This document shows, one piece after another, positions 15,496 through 23,271 of a DNA stretch of 64,000 nt. The stretch covers positions 1 to 64,000 of the forward strand of contig CAZMBI010000011.1 of the NCBI GenBank assembly GCA_964564675.1, written 5' to 3'. The position numbers and the translations under genes were made by a program. Origin of the DNA: CAZMBI01 sp964564675 (GTDB taxonomy: Bacteria; Pseudomonadota; Alphaproteobacteria; Rickettsiales; UBA3002). Positions within the stretch are counted from its first letter, which is position 1. Each line of letters opens with the position of its first letter. The notes below the pieces were generated by a model. The model did no database searches. It worked only from the letters and a program-made list of their open reading frames with translations, and was not told the origin of the DNA.

Positions 15496-15903
15496 ATGGC
15501 GTTCTTTTCCACCCTGCATATCTATACCGTTCATGTAAAGCCGGGCAAAAGCGGTCAGCAGGCCGAACAGATCCGCTTTGTCGCAGAGGGATTTAACTGG
15601 CTGGCATTTTTATTTTCCACGCTGTGGGCGCTGTATCACCGGCTGTGGCTGATGGCGGGGTTTATCATCGCCGCCAATGTCCTGCTGGCACTAGGTGTGG
15701 AGCGCGCCGGATTTGATATACTCAGCCTTTCAGTGCTGCAGCTTGGCTTGCAGGTCTGGGTCGGGTTTCACGGGAATGATTTTCTGCGCACCCGCCTGAA
15801 GCGCGACGGCTATGTCACCTATGCCATCGTCTCCGGGGAAAACAAAATGCGTGCCGAACAGCGCTTCTTCGACCAGCACGCCGAATTGCTGGCGCAGGAG
15901 TGA
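15496..15903 (+). CDS. DUF2628 inner-membrane protein
   Basis: A 135-aa protein with a soluble start (FSTLHIYTVHVKPG) and two to three hydrophobic helices (about 36-75). The sequence FVAEGFNWLAFLFSTLWALYHRLWL is typical of DUF2628. The C-terminal part, GNDFLRTRLKRDGY, is cytoplasmic in character. Function is unknown, but relatives often lie between hisB and hisH, as here. The start at 15496 is chosen because upstream codons in the same frame run over hisB. Confidence 0.88.
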   Translation: MAFFSTLHIYTVHVKPGKSGQQAEQIRFVAEGFNWLAFLFSTLWALYHRLWLMAGFIIAANVLLALGVERAGFDILSLSVLQLGLQVWVGFHGNDFLRTRLKRDGYVTYAIVSGENKMRAEQRFFDQHAELLAQE

Positions 15904-15934
15904 CATACCGCATATCAGCAATGCAGAACCTGCT

Positions 15935-16624
15935 ATGACCATCCTCATCATCGATTACGGCTCCGGCAATCTGCACTCGGCGGCCAAAGCCTTCCAGAAG
16001 GCGGGCGACGAACGCAAGCTGGATGTCGCCGTTACCAGCGACCCGGATCAATTAGCCGGGGCCAGCCATATCGTGCTGCCCGGTGTCGGCGCCTTCGGCG
16101 ACTGCATGGCCGGGCTTCAGGCCGTCAATGGCATGATCGAGGCGCTCCAGGAGGCGGTATTGAAGCGGGAAACCCCTTTTTTCGGTATTTGCGTGGGCAT
16201 GCAGATGATGCTGACGCGCGGGCTGGAGCATGGTGAGCATGCGGGCCTGGGGTGGATTGAAGGGGACGTGGTACCCATCACACAGGATTCAGGGCTCAGG
16301 GGCCGGGATTTGGGCAATACCCCCCCGAATGCCGAATCCCGCATGCCAATCCCTCTCAAAATCCCTCACATGGGATGGAACGAGCTGGTGCCCAGCCGGC
16401 CGGATCATCCGGTGTTTCGCGACCTGCCCGCCGCCCCGCATGCCTATTTTGTGCACAGCTTTCATGCGCAATGCGCCGGGGCAAACGACGTACTGGCCAC
16501 GGTGGATTACGGCCATGCACTTTCTGCGTGCATTGGCCGGGGCACTATGCTAGGCACCCAGTTCCACCCTGAGAAAAGTCAGGCGGTTGGGTTAAGACTG
16601 ATTGGCAACTTTTTGGACATGTAG
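15935..16624 (+). CDS. hisH: Imidazole glycerol phosphate synthase, glutaminase subunit
   Basis: Supplies ammonia from glutamine to HisF in the fifth histidine step. The nucleophile is Cys86 in GICVGMQ, with His211 and Glu213 in the HPEKS motif; the oxyanion segment PGVGAFGDCM is present. At 229 aa it is about 20 residues longer than usual. The excess is a segment at about 116-139 between GDV and LKIPHMGWNE, encoded by an in-frame inverted-repeat insertion. Catalytic residues are all outside it, so the enzyme is probably active. Confidence 0.95.
   Translation: MTILIIDYGSGNLHSAAKAFQKAGDERKLDVAVTSDPDQLAGASHIVLPGVGAFGDCMAGLQAVNGMIEALQEAVLKRETPFFGICVGMQMMLTRGLEHGEHAGLGWIEGDVVPITQDSGLRGRDLGNTPPNAESRMPIPLKIPHMGWNELVPSRPDHPVFRDLPAAPHAYFVHSFHAQCAGANDVLATVDYGHALSACIGRGTMLGTQFHPEKSQAVGLRLIGNFLDM
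16280..16354 (+). repeat. In-frame palindromic insertion in hisH
   Basis: The insertion is built from GGGATTT/ATTCAGGG-type words. GGGATTTGGGCAAT (16305-16318) pairs imperfectly with GAATGCCGAATCCC (16327-16340), and outer words AGGATTCAGGG and CCAATCCCT extend the stem. It encodes about 24 residues that HisH proteins normally lack and keeps the frame. Confidence 0.65.
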
Positions 16625-16659
16625 ACCAAACTGACATTAATTATTTGGCGTTTGAAGCG

Positions 16660-16722
16660 CAATCGGCTATGCACCAACTCACGATTTACGAAATACCGGA
16701 TACCAAATAGTAAATACTGTCC
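16660..16722. repeat. Word-repeat gap between hisH and the GNAT gene
   Basis: An AT-rich gap with ATTTACGAAATACC, GGATACCAAATAG and TAAATACTG words, similar in composition to the ilvN-ilvB gap. Pairing is weak. Confidence 0.35.
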
Positions 16723-17259
16723 ATGGCGCATATCTCCGTAGAAAAAATAACCGAGTTCAAAGGCCCGGACCTGGGCGATATCTCACAGGCGACCGAAGAC
16801 GCCATTCGCGACGGCATCGGGTTTAACTGGGTCAGCCCGCCCGCGCGCGAAACCGTGGAACAATACTGGAAAGGCGTGCTGATGGTGCCGGAGCGCGTAT
16901 TGTTCGGCGGCCGGCTGGATGGCCATCTGGTCGCCTCCATCCAGCTGGTCAAACCCAGCAAGAGCAAGGAAACCTCGGCGTTTGCCGCCCGGCTTGAAGG
17001 GCATTTCGTCGCCCCCTGGTCGCGCGGGCACGGGCTGGCCAAGGCACTGCTGGAAGCCGCCGAGCGCGAAGCCGCCAATCATGGGTTTTCCACCCTCAAG
17101 CTGGATGTACGCGCCACTCAGACCAAAGCGATTACGTTATATCGCGAATGCGGCTATATCGAATGGGGCGTGTTGCCCAATTATGAATTTGTCAGCGGCA
17201 GTATGGTCTCCGGTCATTTCTTTTATAAACCGCTGCAGCCGTTAACGGAGCTGGTATGA
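16723..17259 (+). CDS. GNAT-family N-acetyltransferase
   Basis: A 178-aa acetyl-CoA-dependent transferase. The acetyl-CoA loop is VAPWSRGHGLAKALLEAAE (about 96-114), followed by the beta strand LKLDVRATQTKAITLYRECGYIEWG, the usual GNAT end. The substrate is unknown. It lies between hisH and hisA in the same orientation, but nothing ties it to histidine synthesis. Confidence 0.88.
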   Translation: MAHISVEKITEFKGPDLGDISQATEDAIRDGIGFNWVSPPARETVEQYWKGVLMVPERVLFGGRLDGHLVASIQLVKPSKSKETSAFAARLEGHFVAPWSRGHGLAKALLEAAEREAANHGFSTLKLDVRATQTKAITLYRECGYIEWGVLPNYEFVSGSMVSGHFFYKPLQPLTELV

Positions 17260-17350
17260 AGGGAAAGCTTCAGGTGGCCGGGCGCCGATACCGGATGTTG
17301 GCACATGCCGGTTTTCCCTGTAGGCTGAAACCCGGAATTTGGAATCTGCT

Positions 17351-18073
17351 ATGATCCTCTACCCCGCCATCGACTTAAAAGACGGTCAGTGCGTACGCCT
17401 GCTCAAAGGCAATATGCAGGCGGCCACCACCTTTCCCAACAGTCCGGCCGAACAAGCCGCTATCTTCGCCGGTCAGGGGTTTCAGTGGCTGCACGTAGTC
17501 GATCTCAACGGCGCGTTCGAAGGCCATTCGGTGAATCGCGAGGCGGTGATCGCCATCCTGGAAGCGGTGGATATCCCGGTCGAACTCGGCGGCGGTATTC
17601 GCACCATGGCCGATATCGAGCAGTGGATACAAGCCGGCATCGCACGCATCATTATTGGCACACAGGCCCTGCGCGAGCCCGGTTTCGTGCGCGAGGCCTG
17701 CAAAGCCTATCCGGGACAGATTGCGGTAGGGATTGACGCCAAGGGCGGCCGTGTGGCGGTGGAAGGCTGGGCCAACGTCTCGGAAGTACGCGCTGTGGAC
17801 CTGGCGCTGCAATATGAAGATGCCGGGGTATGCACCATTATCTACACCGATATCGACCGCGACGGCATCATGCAGGGGCCCAATATTCCCGATACGGTGG
17901 CACTCGCCGAGCGCATCTCCACGCCGGTTGTGCTTTCCGGCGGCGTGTCCAACATCCATGACCTGCTATCGATCAAGGCCTTTGCCGCCAGTGGCATCGA
18001 AGGCGCTATTATCGGCCGCGCCATGTATGACGGCGCGATTGACCCGGAGCAGGCATTACGGCTGGTGGGGTAA
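17351..18073 (+). CDS. hisA: ProFAR isomerase
   Basis: Catalyses the fourth histidine step, an Amadori rearrangement, on a (beta/alpha)8 barrel of 240 aa. The catalytic Asp8 (PAIDLKDGQCVRL) and the second acid in IYTDIDRDG are present, with phosphate loops ELGGGIRT and VLSGGVS. The ATG at 17351 gives the usual N-terminus; the frame extends 12 bases upstream to a weaker start. Confidence 0.97.
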   Translation: MILYPAIDLKDGQCVRLLKGNMQAATTFPNSPAEQAAIFAGQGFQWLHVVDLNGAFEGHSVNREAVIAILEAVDIPVELGGGIRTMADIEQWIQAGIARIIIGTQALREPGFVREACKAYPGQIAVGIDAKGGRVAVEGWANVSEVRAVDLALQYEDAGVCTIIYTDIDRDGIMQGPNIPDTVALAERISTPVVLSGGVSNIHDLLSIKAFAASGIEGAIIGRAMYDGAIDPEQALRLVG

Positions 18074-18093
18074 TAATATGCAACGACCATCAG

Positions 18094-18150
18094 CCCTCCC
18101 GCTTACTATATTCGTTTTCCTGCCCCATCAGGGGAAAGGGTTAGGGAGGG
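18094..18150 (+). promoter_or_regulatory. Hairpin covering the hisF ribosome binding site
   Basis: CCCTCCC (18094-18100) complements GGGAGGG (18144-18150), which ends one base before the GTG at 18152 and is the likely Shine-Dalgarno sequence. An inner CCCC-ATCA-GGGG hairpin lies at 18123-18134. Pairing would hide the ribosome binding site. Confidence 0.5.
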
Positions 18151-18151
18151 A

Positions 18152-18976
18152 GTGTTGCTGAAAACCCGCATCATCCCCTGCCTAGACGTGCATGCCGGTC
18201 GCGTCGTTAAAGGCGTCAATTTTATCGACCTGGTCGATGCCGGCGACCCTGTCGAGCAGGCCAAGCTGTATGATGCGCAGGGCGCCGACGAGCTGTGCTT
18301 CCTCGATATCACCGCTTCTTCCGATGATCGCGAAACGCTGTATGATATGGTCACGCGTGTTGCCGAGAGCTGCTTCATGCCGCTGACCGTCGGCGGCGGC
18401 GTGCGCACGCTGGAGGATATTCGCCGCCTGCTGCTGGCGGGAGCGGATAAGGTCTCCATCAACACCGCCGCCGTGCACCGCCCGGAATTTGTGCGTGAAG
18501 CGGCGGAAAAATTCGGTTCGCAGTGCATCGTGGTAGCGATTGATGCCCGGAAACGTTCGCAGTTCAGGGGTCACAGTTCAGAAAAAAAAGACGCGGATAC
18601 TACTGAACTCTGTACTCTGAACTCTGAACTCTATGAGATATATACCCATGGCGGCCGCAACGCCACCGGCATCGATGCCGTGGCATGGGCACGCCGCATG
18701 GTGGCTTGCGGCGCCGGCGAACTGCTTGTGACCTCGATGGACCATGACGGCACCCGGCAGGGGTTTGACCTGCCCATGACCCGCGCCATCGCCGATGCGG
18801 TCAGCGTCCCCGTGATCGCCTCCGGCGGTGTCGGGGCGTTGCCCCATTTCGCCGAGGGGGTGCGGGAAGGCCATGCCAGCGCCCTGCTGGCCGCTTCCGT
18901 CTTTCACTTCGGCGAGTACAGCATCGCCCAGGTCAAAGACGCCATGGCCGAAGCCGGCGTGCCGGTGCGATTATAA
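18152..18976 (+). CDS. hisF: Imidazole glycerol phosphate synthase, cyclase subunit
   Basis: Uses ammonia from HisH to close the imidazole ring. The start is GTG at 18152 or TTG at 18155; the latter gives the usual MLKTRIIPCLDV. Catalytic Asp12 and Asp131 are present, with phosphate loops VGGGVRT and ASGGVG. At 274 aa it is about 20 residues too long: residues 136-160 are an extra segment after AIDARKR and before YEIYTHGGRN, encoded by an in-frame hairpin repeat. hisE and hisI do not follow it in this window. Confidence 0.95.
   Translation: MLLKTRIIPCLDVHAGRVVKGVNFIDLVDAGDPVEQAKLYDAQGADELCFLDITASSDDRETLYDMVTRVAESCFMPLTVGGGVRTLEDIRRLLLAGADKVSINTAAVHRPEFVREAAEKFGSQCIVVAIDARKRSQFRGHSSEKKDADTTELCTLNSELYEIYTHGGRNATGIDAVAWARRMVACGAGELLVTSMDHDGTRQGFDLPMTRAIADAVSVPVIASGGVGALPHFAEGVREGHASALLAASVFHFGEYSIAQVKDAMAEAGVPVRL
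18557..18631 (+). repeat. In-frame palindromic insertion in hisF
   Basis: Arms 18561-18581 and 18603-18623 are 21 bases long and complementary at 17 positions, built from AGTTCAG / CTGAACT words, with an A-rich 21-nt loop. It adds about 25 codons without a stop or frameshift. Confidence 0.85.
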
Positions 18977-19100
18977 CGGACCGTTATGGCAAAAACCTGC
19001 CGTCAGCGCGGGGCGGGCGCGGCGCCGGCTGCGCCGGCTGCCCGTATTTTGTCATCAAATCTTCACGCTGCACAGCCTGCTATTTTGCTATCATAAATTT

Positions 19101-19406
19101 ATGATGCGTATGATTTTCTGGATAGCGTTACTGGGCATGGCATTTGCCACCACGGCATGCCGTCCCGGCGATTTATACATGGTCAACCCGCAAGGCCCAC
19201 CCGAATATCGCCTGGGCTGGGAAGACGGTTGCGACAGTGGCGTCTCCGCGCAGGGCAGCCCGATGTTTAAAGCCATATTTGGCTTTAAGAAACGTCCTGA
19301 AATGGGTAATAACGAGCTGTATAAGCAGGCCTGGAACGAAGGATTCACCTACTGCCGCTTTACCACCGGCAACAACAATCAATCGTTTGACAATCTCGGA
19401 TTCTAA
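19101..19406 (+). CDS. Small putative lipoprotein, 101 aa
   Basis: It starts with a short hydrophobic signal (MMRMIFWIALLGMAFATTAC) ending in a weak lipobox at Cys20. The mature part begins RPGDLYMVNPQGPPEYRLGWEDGCDSG and contains a second pair of conserved-looking cysteines. Function is unknown. It follows hisF after 124 bp and precedes the large repeats. Confidence 0.7.
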   Translation: MMRMIFWIALLGMAFATTACRPGDLYMVNPQGPPEYRLGWEDGCDSGVSAQGSPMFKAIFGFKKRPEMGNNELYKQAWNEGFTYCRFTTGNNNQSFDNLGF

Positions 19407-19419
19407 GCGCATAGCCCCC

Positions 19420-19441
19420 TGCCCTCTCCCACCGAGAGAGG
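19420..19441. terminator. Hairpin after the lipoprotein gene
   Basis: GCCCTCTC-CCACC-GAGAGAGGGC forms a stem a few bases after the stop at 19406. There is no T-tract. It is of the same CCCTCTC word type as the insert in miaA. Confidence 0.45.
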
Positions 19442-19471
19442 GCAGCACCGCGCGCCATCTCGTCTGAATAC

Positions 19472-19638
19472 CAGTTTCAATTTGATCTTGATCGCGCATG
19501 CTGTAGGTTAACGACTATAATTTACGCGTGGCAGCGCCGTAGCGAAAATGTCGGGATTTGAGAACCGCAGCGCAGTGTACTAAGAGGTACATGAGCAGCG
19601 GAAGCGCAGAGTTCCGGCATTTGCAGCACGGCGCTGCC
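19472..19638. repeat. Large palindromic repeat, copy 1
   Basis: A 167-bp unit repeated almost exactly at 19664-19830. Its last 109 bp fold on themselves: GGCAGCGCCGT (19530-19540) complements ACGGCGCTGCC (19628-19638), AAATGTCGG nearly complements CCGGCATTT, and the centre is TGTAC-TAAGAG-GTACA. No open frame of substance lies inside. Confidence 0.9.
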
Positions 19639-19663
19639 TGCAGGGTGAGCCGCGTTAAAACGG

Positions 19664-19830
19664 CAGTTTCAATTTGATCTTGATCGCGCATGCTGTAGGT
19701 TAACGACTATAATTTACGCGTGGCAGCGCCGTAGCGAAAATGTCGGGATTTGAGAACCGCAGCGCAGTGTACTAAGAGGTACATGAGCAGCGGAAGCGCA
19801 GAGTTCCGGCATTTGCAGCCCGGCGCTGCC
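19664..19830. repeat. Large palindromic repeat, copy 2
   Basis: A direct repeat of 19472-19638 with a 192-bp period. The only difference I see is one base in the closing arm (A to C at 19820). Its end is 9 bp from the tRNA. The near identity implies a recent duplication or conversion. Confidence 0.92.
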
Positions 19831-19839
19831 ACGCGGCAC

Positions 19840-19915
19840 GGGGGCGTAGCTCAGCGGTTAGAGCAGGGCGCTCATAACGCCTTGGCCGGGGGTTCAAATC
19901 CCTCCGCCCCCACCA
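19840..19915 (+). tRNA. tRNA with CAT anticodon, probably tRNA-Ile2
   Basis: Acceptor GGGGGCG pairs with CGCCCCC, the D arm is GCTCAGCGGTTAGAGC, the anticodon loop is CTCATAA, the T arm has GGTTCAAAT, and CCA is encoded at 19913-19915. A stem with GGGCG/CGCCT and the following TTGG resembles the lysidine-modified isoleucine tRNA more than initiator or elongator Met. Confidence 0.9.
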
Positions 19916-19942
19916 CCCCTGATTGCGGGAACGATAACCTCA

Positions 19943-21205
19943 ATGTCTAAGAAAACAGCCATTATCGGATCGGGCATTTCGGGACTGGGCGCGGCTTATC
20001 TGCTGCACCCCAAAGACACCATTACCGTCTACGAAAAAGAATCCTATATCGGCGGGCACAGCCGCACGCTGGAAGCCGACACGCCGATCGGCCCCGTCCC
20101 TGTGGATACCGGCTTTATCGTATTCAACTACCGCAATTACCCCTTGCTTACCGGCCTGTTTGCCCATTGCGACGTACCGGTGGAACAAAGCGACATGTCT
20201 TTTGCCGCCAGTATCGGCGATGGCTGGCTGGAATATGGCACGCAATCGCTGCGCACGTTATTCGCGCAAAAGCGTAACCTGGCCCGTCCGCGTTACTGGC
20301 GCATGCTGCGCGATATTCTCACCTTTAACCGCGAAGGCGTGCGCTATCTTGCATCCCCCGGCAACCTCACACTGGGCGCATTCATTCGCACGCTGGGCCT
20401 GAGCGACTGGTTCCGCGATTATTTCATCCTTGCCATCGGCGGCGCCATCTGGAGCTGCCCGCCGCACACCATGCTGAATTTTCCGGCCGCCAGTTTCCTG
20501 CGTTTTTTCCAGAATCATGGCCTGCTTACCGTCAATGATCAGCCGCAATGGTATACGGTCAGCGGCGGCAGCCGGGAATATGTCCGCCGCGTCACCGCAC
20601 CTTTTGCCGATCGTATTTTCACCAACCGCGGTGTGGCGCGCGTCACGCGCGATGAAAGCGGGGTTGAGATCACCGATCAACAGGGCCACAGCGCGCGTTA
20701 TGACCGGGTCGTCTTCGCCTGCCATGGCGATCAGGCGCTGGCCCTGCTGGCTGATGCGGATGCGCGCGAGCGCGAGATATTAGGCGCCTTTCGCTATCAG
20801 ACCAATCAGATTATATTACATGGTGACACCAGCTTTATGCCCAAACGCCGGGCCGCCTGGGCCAGCTGGGTGTATTTACTGGAAGGCATGCGCGACGCGC
20901 GCCCGGCGATTAGTTTGAGTTACTGGATGAACCGGCTGCAGAATCTGGATGAGCGCGCACCGCTGATTGTCACGCTCAATCCCGGGCGCGAGCCGGATGC
21001 CGGCCGGGTGTATAACCGCCACTGGTTCGAACATCCCATCTTTGATGAAGGCGCCATCGCCGCGCAACAGGCACTGCCCGCATTACAAGGGCACCGGCAC
21101 AGTTATTTCTGCGGCGCGTATACGCGCTACGGCTTTCACGAAGATGGGCTGATGAGCGGGGTACACGTCGCCGAGTTGCTTGGCGCAAAAGTGCCGTGGC
21201 GCTAG
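19943..21205 (+). CDS. FAD-dependent amine-oxidase-like oxidoreductase
   Basis: 420 aa. The N-terminal dinucleotide motif GSGISGLGAAYLL (9-21) and the ExxxYIGGHSRT segment bind FAD, and the C-terminal FCGAYTRYGFHEDGLMSG closes the FAD site. Relatives lie next to DUF1365 and cyclopropane-fatty-acid synthase genes, exactly as here, so a role in changing unsaturated fatty acyl chains of phospholipids (desaturation or furan/cyclopropane formation) is likely. It is the first of a run of six genes on the plus strand that ends at 25630. Confidence 0.88.
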   Translation: MSKKTAIIGSGISGLGAAYLLHPKDTITVYEKESYIGGHSRTLEADTPIGPVPVDTGFIVFNYRNYPLLTGLFAHCDVPVEQSDMSFAASIGDGWLEYGTQSLRTLFAQKRNLARPRYWRMLRDILTFNREGVRYLASPGNLTLGAFIRTLGLSDWFRDYFILAIGGAIWSCPPHTMLNFPAASFLRFFQNHGLLTVNDQPQWYTVSGGSREYVRRVTAPFADRIFTNRGVARVTRDESGVEITDQQGHSARYDRVVFACHGDQALALLADADAREREILGAFRYQTNQIILHGDTSFMPKRRAAWASWVYLLEGMRDARPAISLSYWMNRLQNLDERAPLIVTLNPGREPDAGRVYNRHWFEHPIFDEGAIAAQQALPALQGHRHSYFCGAYTRYGFHEDGLMSGVHVAELLGAKVPWR

Positions 21206-21256
21206 GATGAGAGGCAAACGCCGCATCGCTACGCGGCAGAGGAAAAACGCATCGCC

Positions 21257-22051
21257 ATGAAGCCAACAGAACCGGCCATACTAAGTGCAAAGGTCATGCA
21301 TAAGCGACTGATACCCAAGGTCAATCAGTTCGTCTACCGGGTGTATAACCTGGCCATTCCGCTGCAAGCCATCCCGCAACTGGCCGATGGCCGGCGTTTC
21401 GGGCTGAACCGGGCGGGTATTATGAGTTTCTGGGAAAAAGACCACGGCCCGCGCGACGGCAGCGATCTGAATACATGGATCCGCAACATACTGCAGGAAC
21501 ACGCGATCGAGCCGGTGGCGCATATCATGCTGGTAACCATGCCGCGCGTATTTGGCTACGGCTTCAATCCGGTCAGCTTCTGGTTGTGTCTGGATGAACG
21601 GCACCGGCTGCGCGCCGTACTGTGCGCGGTCAGCAACACGTTCGGCGAGCATCATGATTATCTGTGCGCGCACGCGGACGGCCGTCCGATCACCGCACAG
21701 GACTGGCTGGAGGCTGAAAAGGTCTTCCACGTCTCCCCCTTTATCGAACGCGAAGGGTATTACCGTTTCCGTTTCGATTTTCAGCCTGAAAACGACAGGC
21801 TGGGCATCTGGATCGATTATTATAATGCCGCCGGTGAGAAATTACTGCTGACCTCGATCGTCGGCTCCTTCAGCCCCTATCACCGCCGCAGCCGCGCCCG
21901 CGCCTTCTGGTCGCACCCGCTACTGACGCTGATGGTCATCGGCCGCATTCACTGGCAGGCGATCCGGCTGTTGCGCAAACGCGTCCGCTACATCGTCAAA
22001 CCAGCTCAGCGCGAGCCGCGTCGGACCTCGTCTTCTACACTTGCCAATTAA
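21257..22051 (+). CDS. DUF1365 protein
   Basis: A 264-aa cytoplasmic protein. The family features are ILSAKVMHKRLIPKVNQFVYRVY, VTMPRVFGYGFNPVSFWLC, the HADGRPI segment and KVFHVSPFIEREGYYRF. Its biochemical role is not established; it is linked by gene neighbourhood to the flanking oxidoreductase and methyltransferase and hence to lipid modification. It begins 51 bp after the oxidoreductase. Confidence 0.9.
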   Translation: MKPTEPAILSAKVMHKRLIPKVNQFVYRVYNLAIPLQAIPQLADGRRFGLNRAGIMSFWEKDHGPRDGSDLNTWIRNILQEHAIEPVAHIMLVTMPRVFGYGFNPVSFWLCLDERHRLRAVLCAVSNTFGEHHDYLCAHADGRPITAQDWLEAEKVFHVSPFIEREGYYRFRFDFQPENDRLGIWIDYYNAAGEKLLLTSIVGSFSPYHRRSRARAFWSHPLLTLMVIGRIHWQAIRLLRKRVRYIVKPAQREPRRTSSSTLAN

Positions 22052-22104
22052 ACAATTTAGACTATGTTTAAAGAGAATAATTAAATCTTATCCTGCAGGT
22101 TATT

Positions 22105-23271
22105 ATGTCGCTAGGCGATTCGCGCGTGGGGCAGCATTTCATCCGGGCGCTGCAAAACGTCACTTTGGGCGAGATCACCGTCACCGCTCCCGACGGCACG
22201 CAATATCATGCGCAGGGCACGCAGCCCGGCCCATCGGCGCAACTCATCGTACATGACTGGCGCGCCATTAAGGAGCTCGCCATGCGTGGCGATATCGGCT
22301 TTGCCGAAGGCTATCGCGACGGCTTGTGGGACAGTCCCGACCTGGAGGCCGTAATCGCGTTCGGGCTGCAAAACGAGGCGTCACTCAAACGCTACGTCTT
22401 CGGCGGCTCGCTGTTTCGCGTGCTGGGGCGGCTGATGCGGCTGAAACGGCCTAACAGCCTGCGCGGCAGCAAGAACAACATCCACGCCCATTACGATCTG
22501 GGCAACCACTTTTATGGCCTGTGGCTGGATGAAAGTATGACTTATTCCTCGGCCCTGTTCGCCGGCGAGCACACCGCGCTGGAGGCCGCGCAATATCAAA
22601 AATATGACCGTATTATCGAGCGGCTGGGCAGTGGTTCCGGCGATTTGCTGGAGATCGGCTGCGGCTGGGGTGGGTTTGCCGAGCGCGCCTGCGAGCAAAG
22701 CAACCTGTCGGTCAAGGGTATCACCATTTCCGGGGCGCAGCATGAATTCGCCCGCCGGCGCCTCGGCGATGAGGCGCGAATCGCGCTTGAGGATTACCGC
22801 GAGCAGGAGGGTCGCTACGACCATCTGGTCTCCATCGAAATGTTTGAAGCCGTCGGCGAGCGCTACTGGCCGACTTACTTCAACAAGCTAAAATCGCTGC
22901 TCAAAGCGGATGGTAATGCGGTCGTGCAGACCATCACCATCGATGACAGGCATTTCGCCGATTATAAACGCGGCAGCGATGTGATTCGCGAATATATCTT
23001 TCCCGGCGGTATGCTGCCCTCGCCGTCCACTTTCAAACGCGCCGCCGAAAAGGCGGGGCTGACCATTACCGATCGCTACGCCTTCGGCCAGGACTACGCC
23101 AAAACGCTGCAGGAATGGCTCAACCGCTTCGACGCCAAACGCAAGGATATTCTGGCGCTGGGTTTTGATGAACGCTTCATCCGCTTATGGCGATTTTATC
23201 TCGCCGGGTGTATGGCCAGTTTCCGTATCGGTCGCACCGATGTCATGCAACTGGAGTTACATCATGCTTAA
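22105..23271 (+). CDS. Cyclopropane-fatty-acyl-phospholipid synthase family methyltransferase
   Basis: Transfers a methylene or methyl group from S-adenosylmethionine to unsaturated phospholipid acyl chains. It is 388 aa. The N-terminal domain (MRGDIGFAEGYRDGLWD) is followed by the conserved NIHAHYDLGNHFYGLWLDESMTYSSALF, then the SAM motif LLEIGCGWGGFAE and the FPGG(M)LPS segment. It could be a true cyclopropane synthase or the methyltransferase of furan fatty acid synthesis; the neighbours favour the latter somewhat. Its stop overlaps the next start by 8 bp. Confidence 0.93.
   Translation: MSLGDSRVGQHFIRALQNVTLGEITVTAPDGTQYHAQGTQPGPSAQLIVHDWRAIKELAMRGDIGFAEGYRDGLWDSPDLEAVIAFGLQNEASLKRYVFGGSLFRVLGRLMRLKRPNSLRGSKNNIHAHYDLGNHFYGLWLDESMTYSSALFAGEHTALEAAQYQKYDRIIERLGSGSGDLLEIGCGWGGFAERACEQSNLSVKGITISGAQHEFARRRLGDEARIALEDYREQEGRYDHLVSIEMFEAVGERYWPTYFNKLKSLLKADGNAVVQTITIDDRHFADYKRGSDVIREYIFPGGMLPSPSTFKRAAEKAGLTITDRYAFGQDYAKTLQEWLNRFDAKRKDILALGFDERFIRLWRFYLAGCMASFRIGRTDVMQLELHHA

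Noticed and set aside
18565..18631. Frameshift or sequencing error in hisF
   Set aside because: The frame is kept on both sides and the segment is a clean inverted repeat, so a real insertion is more likely.
19472..19830. Possible CRISPR array
   Set aside because: There are only two long repeats with a 25-bp gap, no short regular repeat-spacer pattern and no cas gene in the window.
19750..19950. Small plus-strand frame over the second repeat and tRNA
   Set aside because: It reads through a complete tRNA gene, a familiar false gene call.
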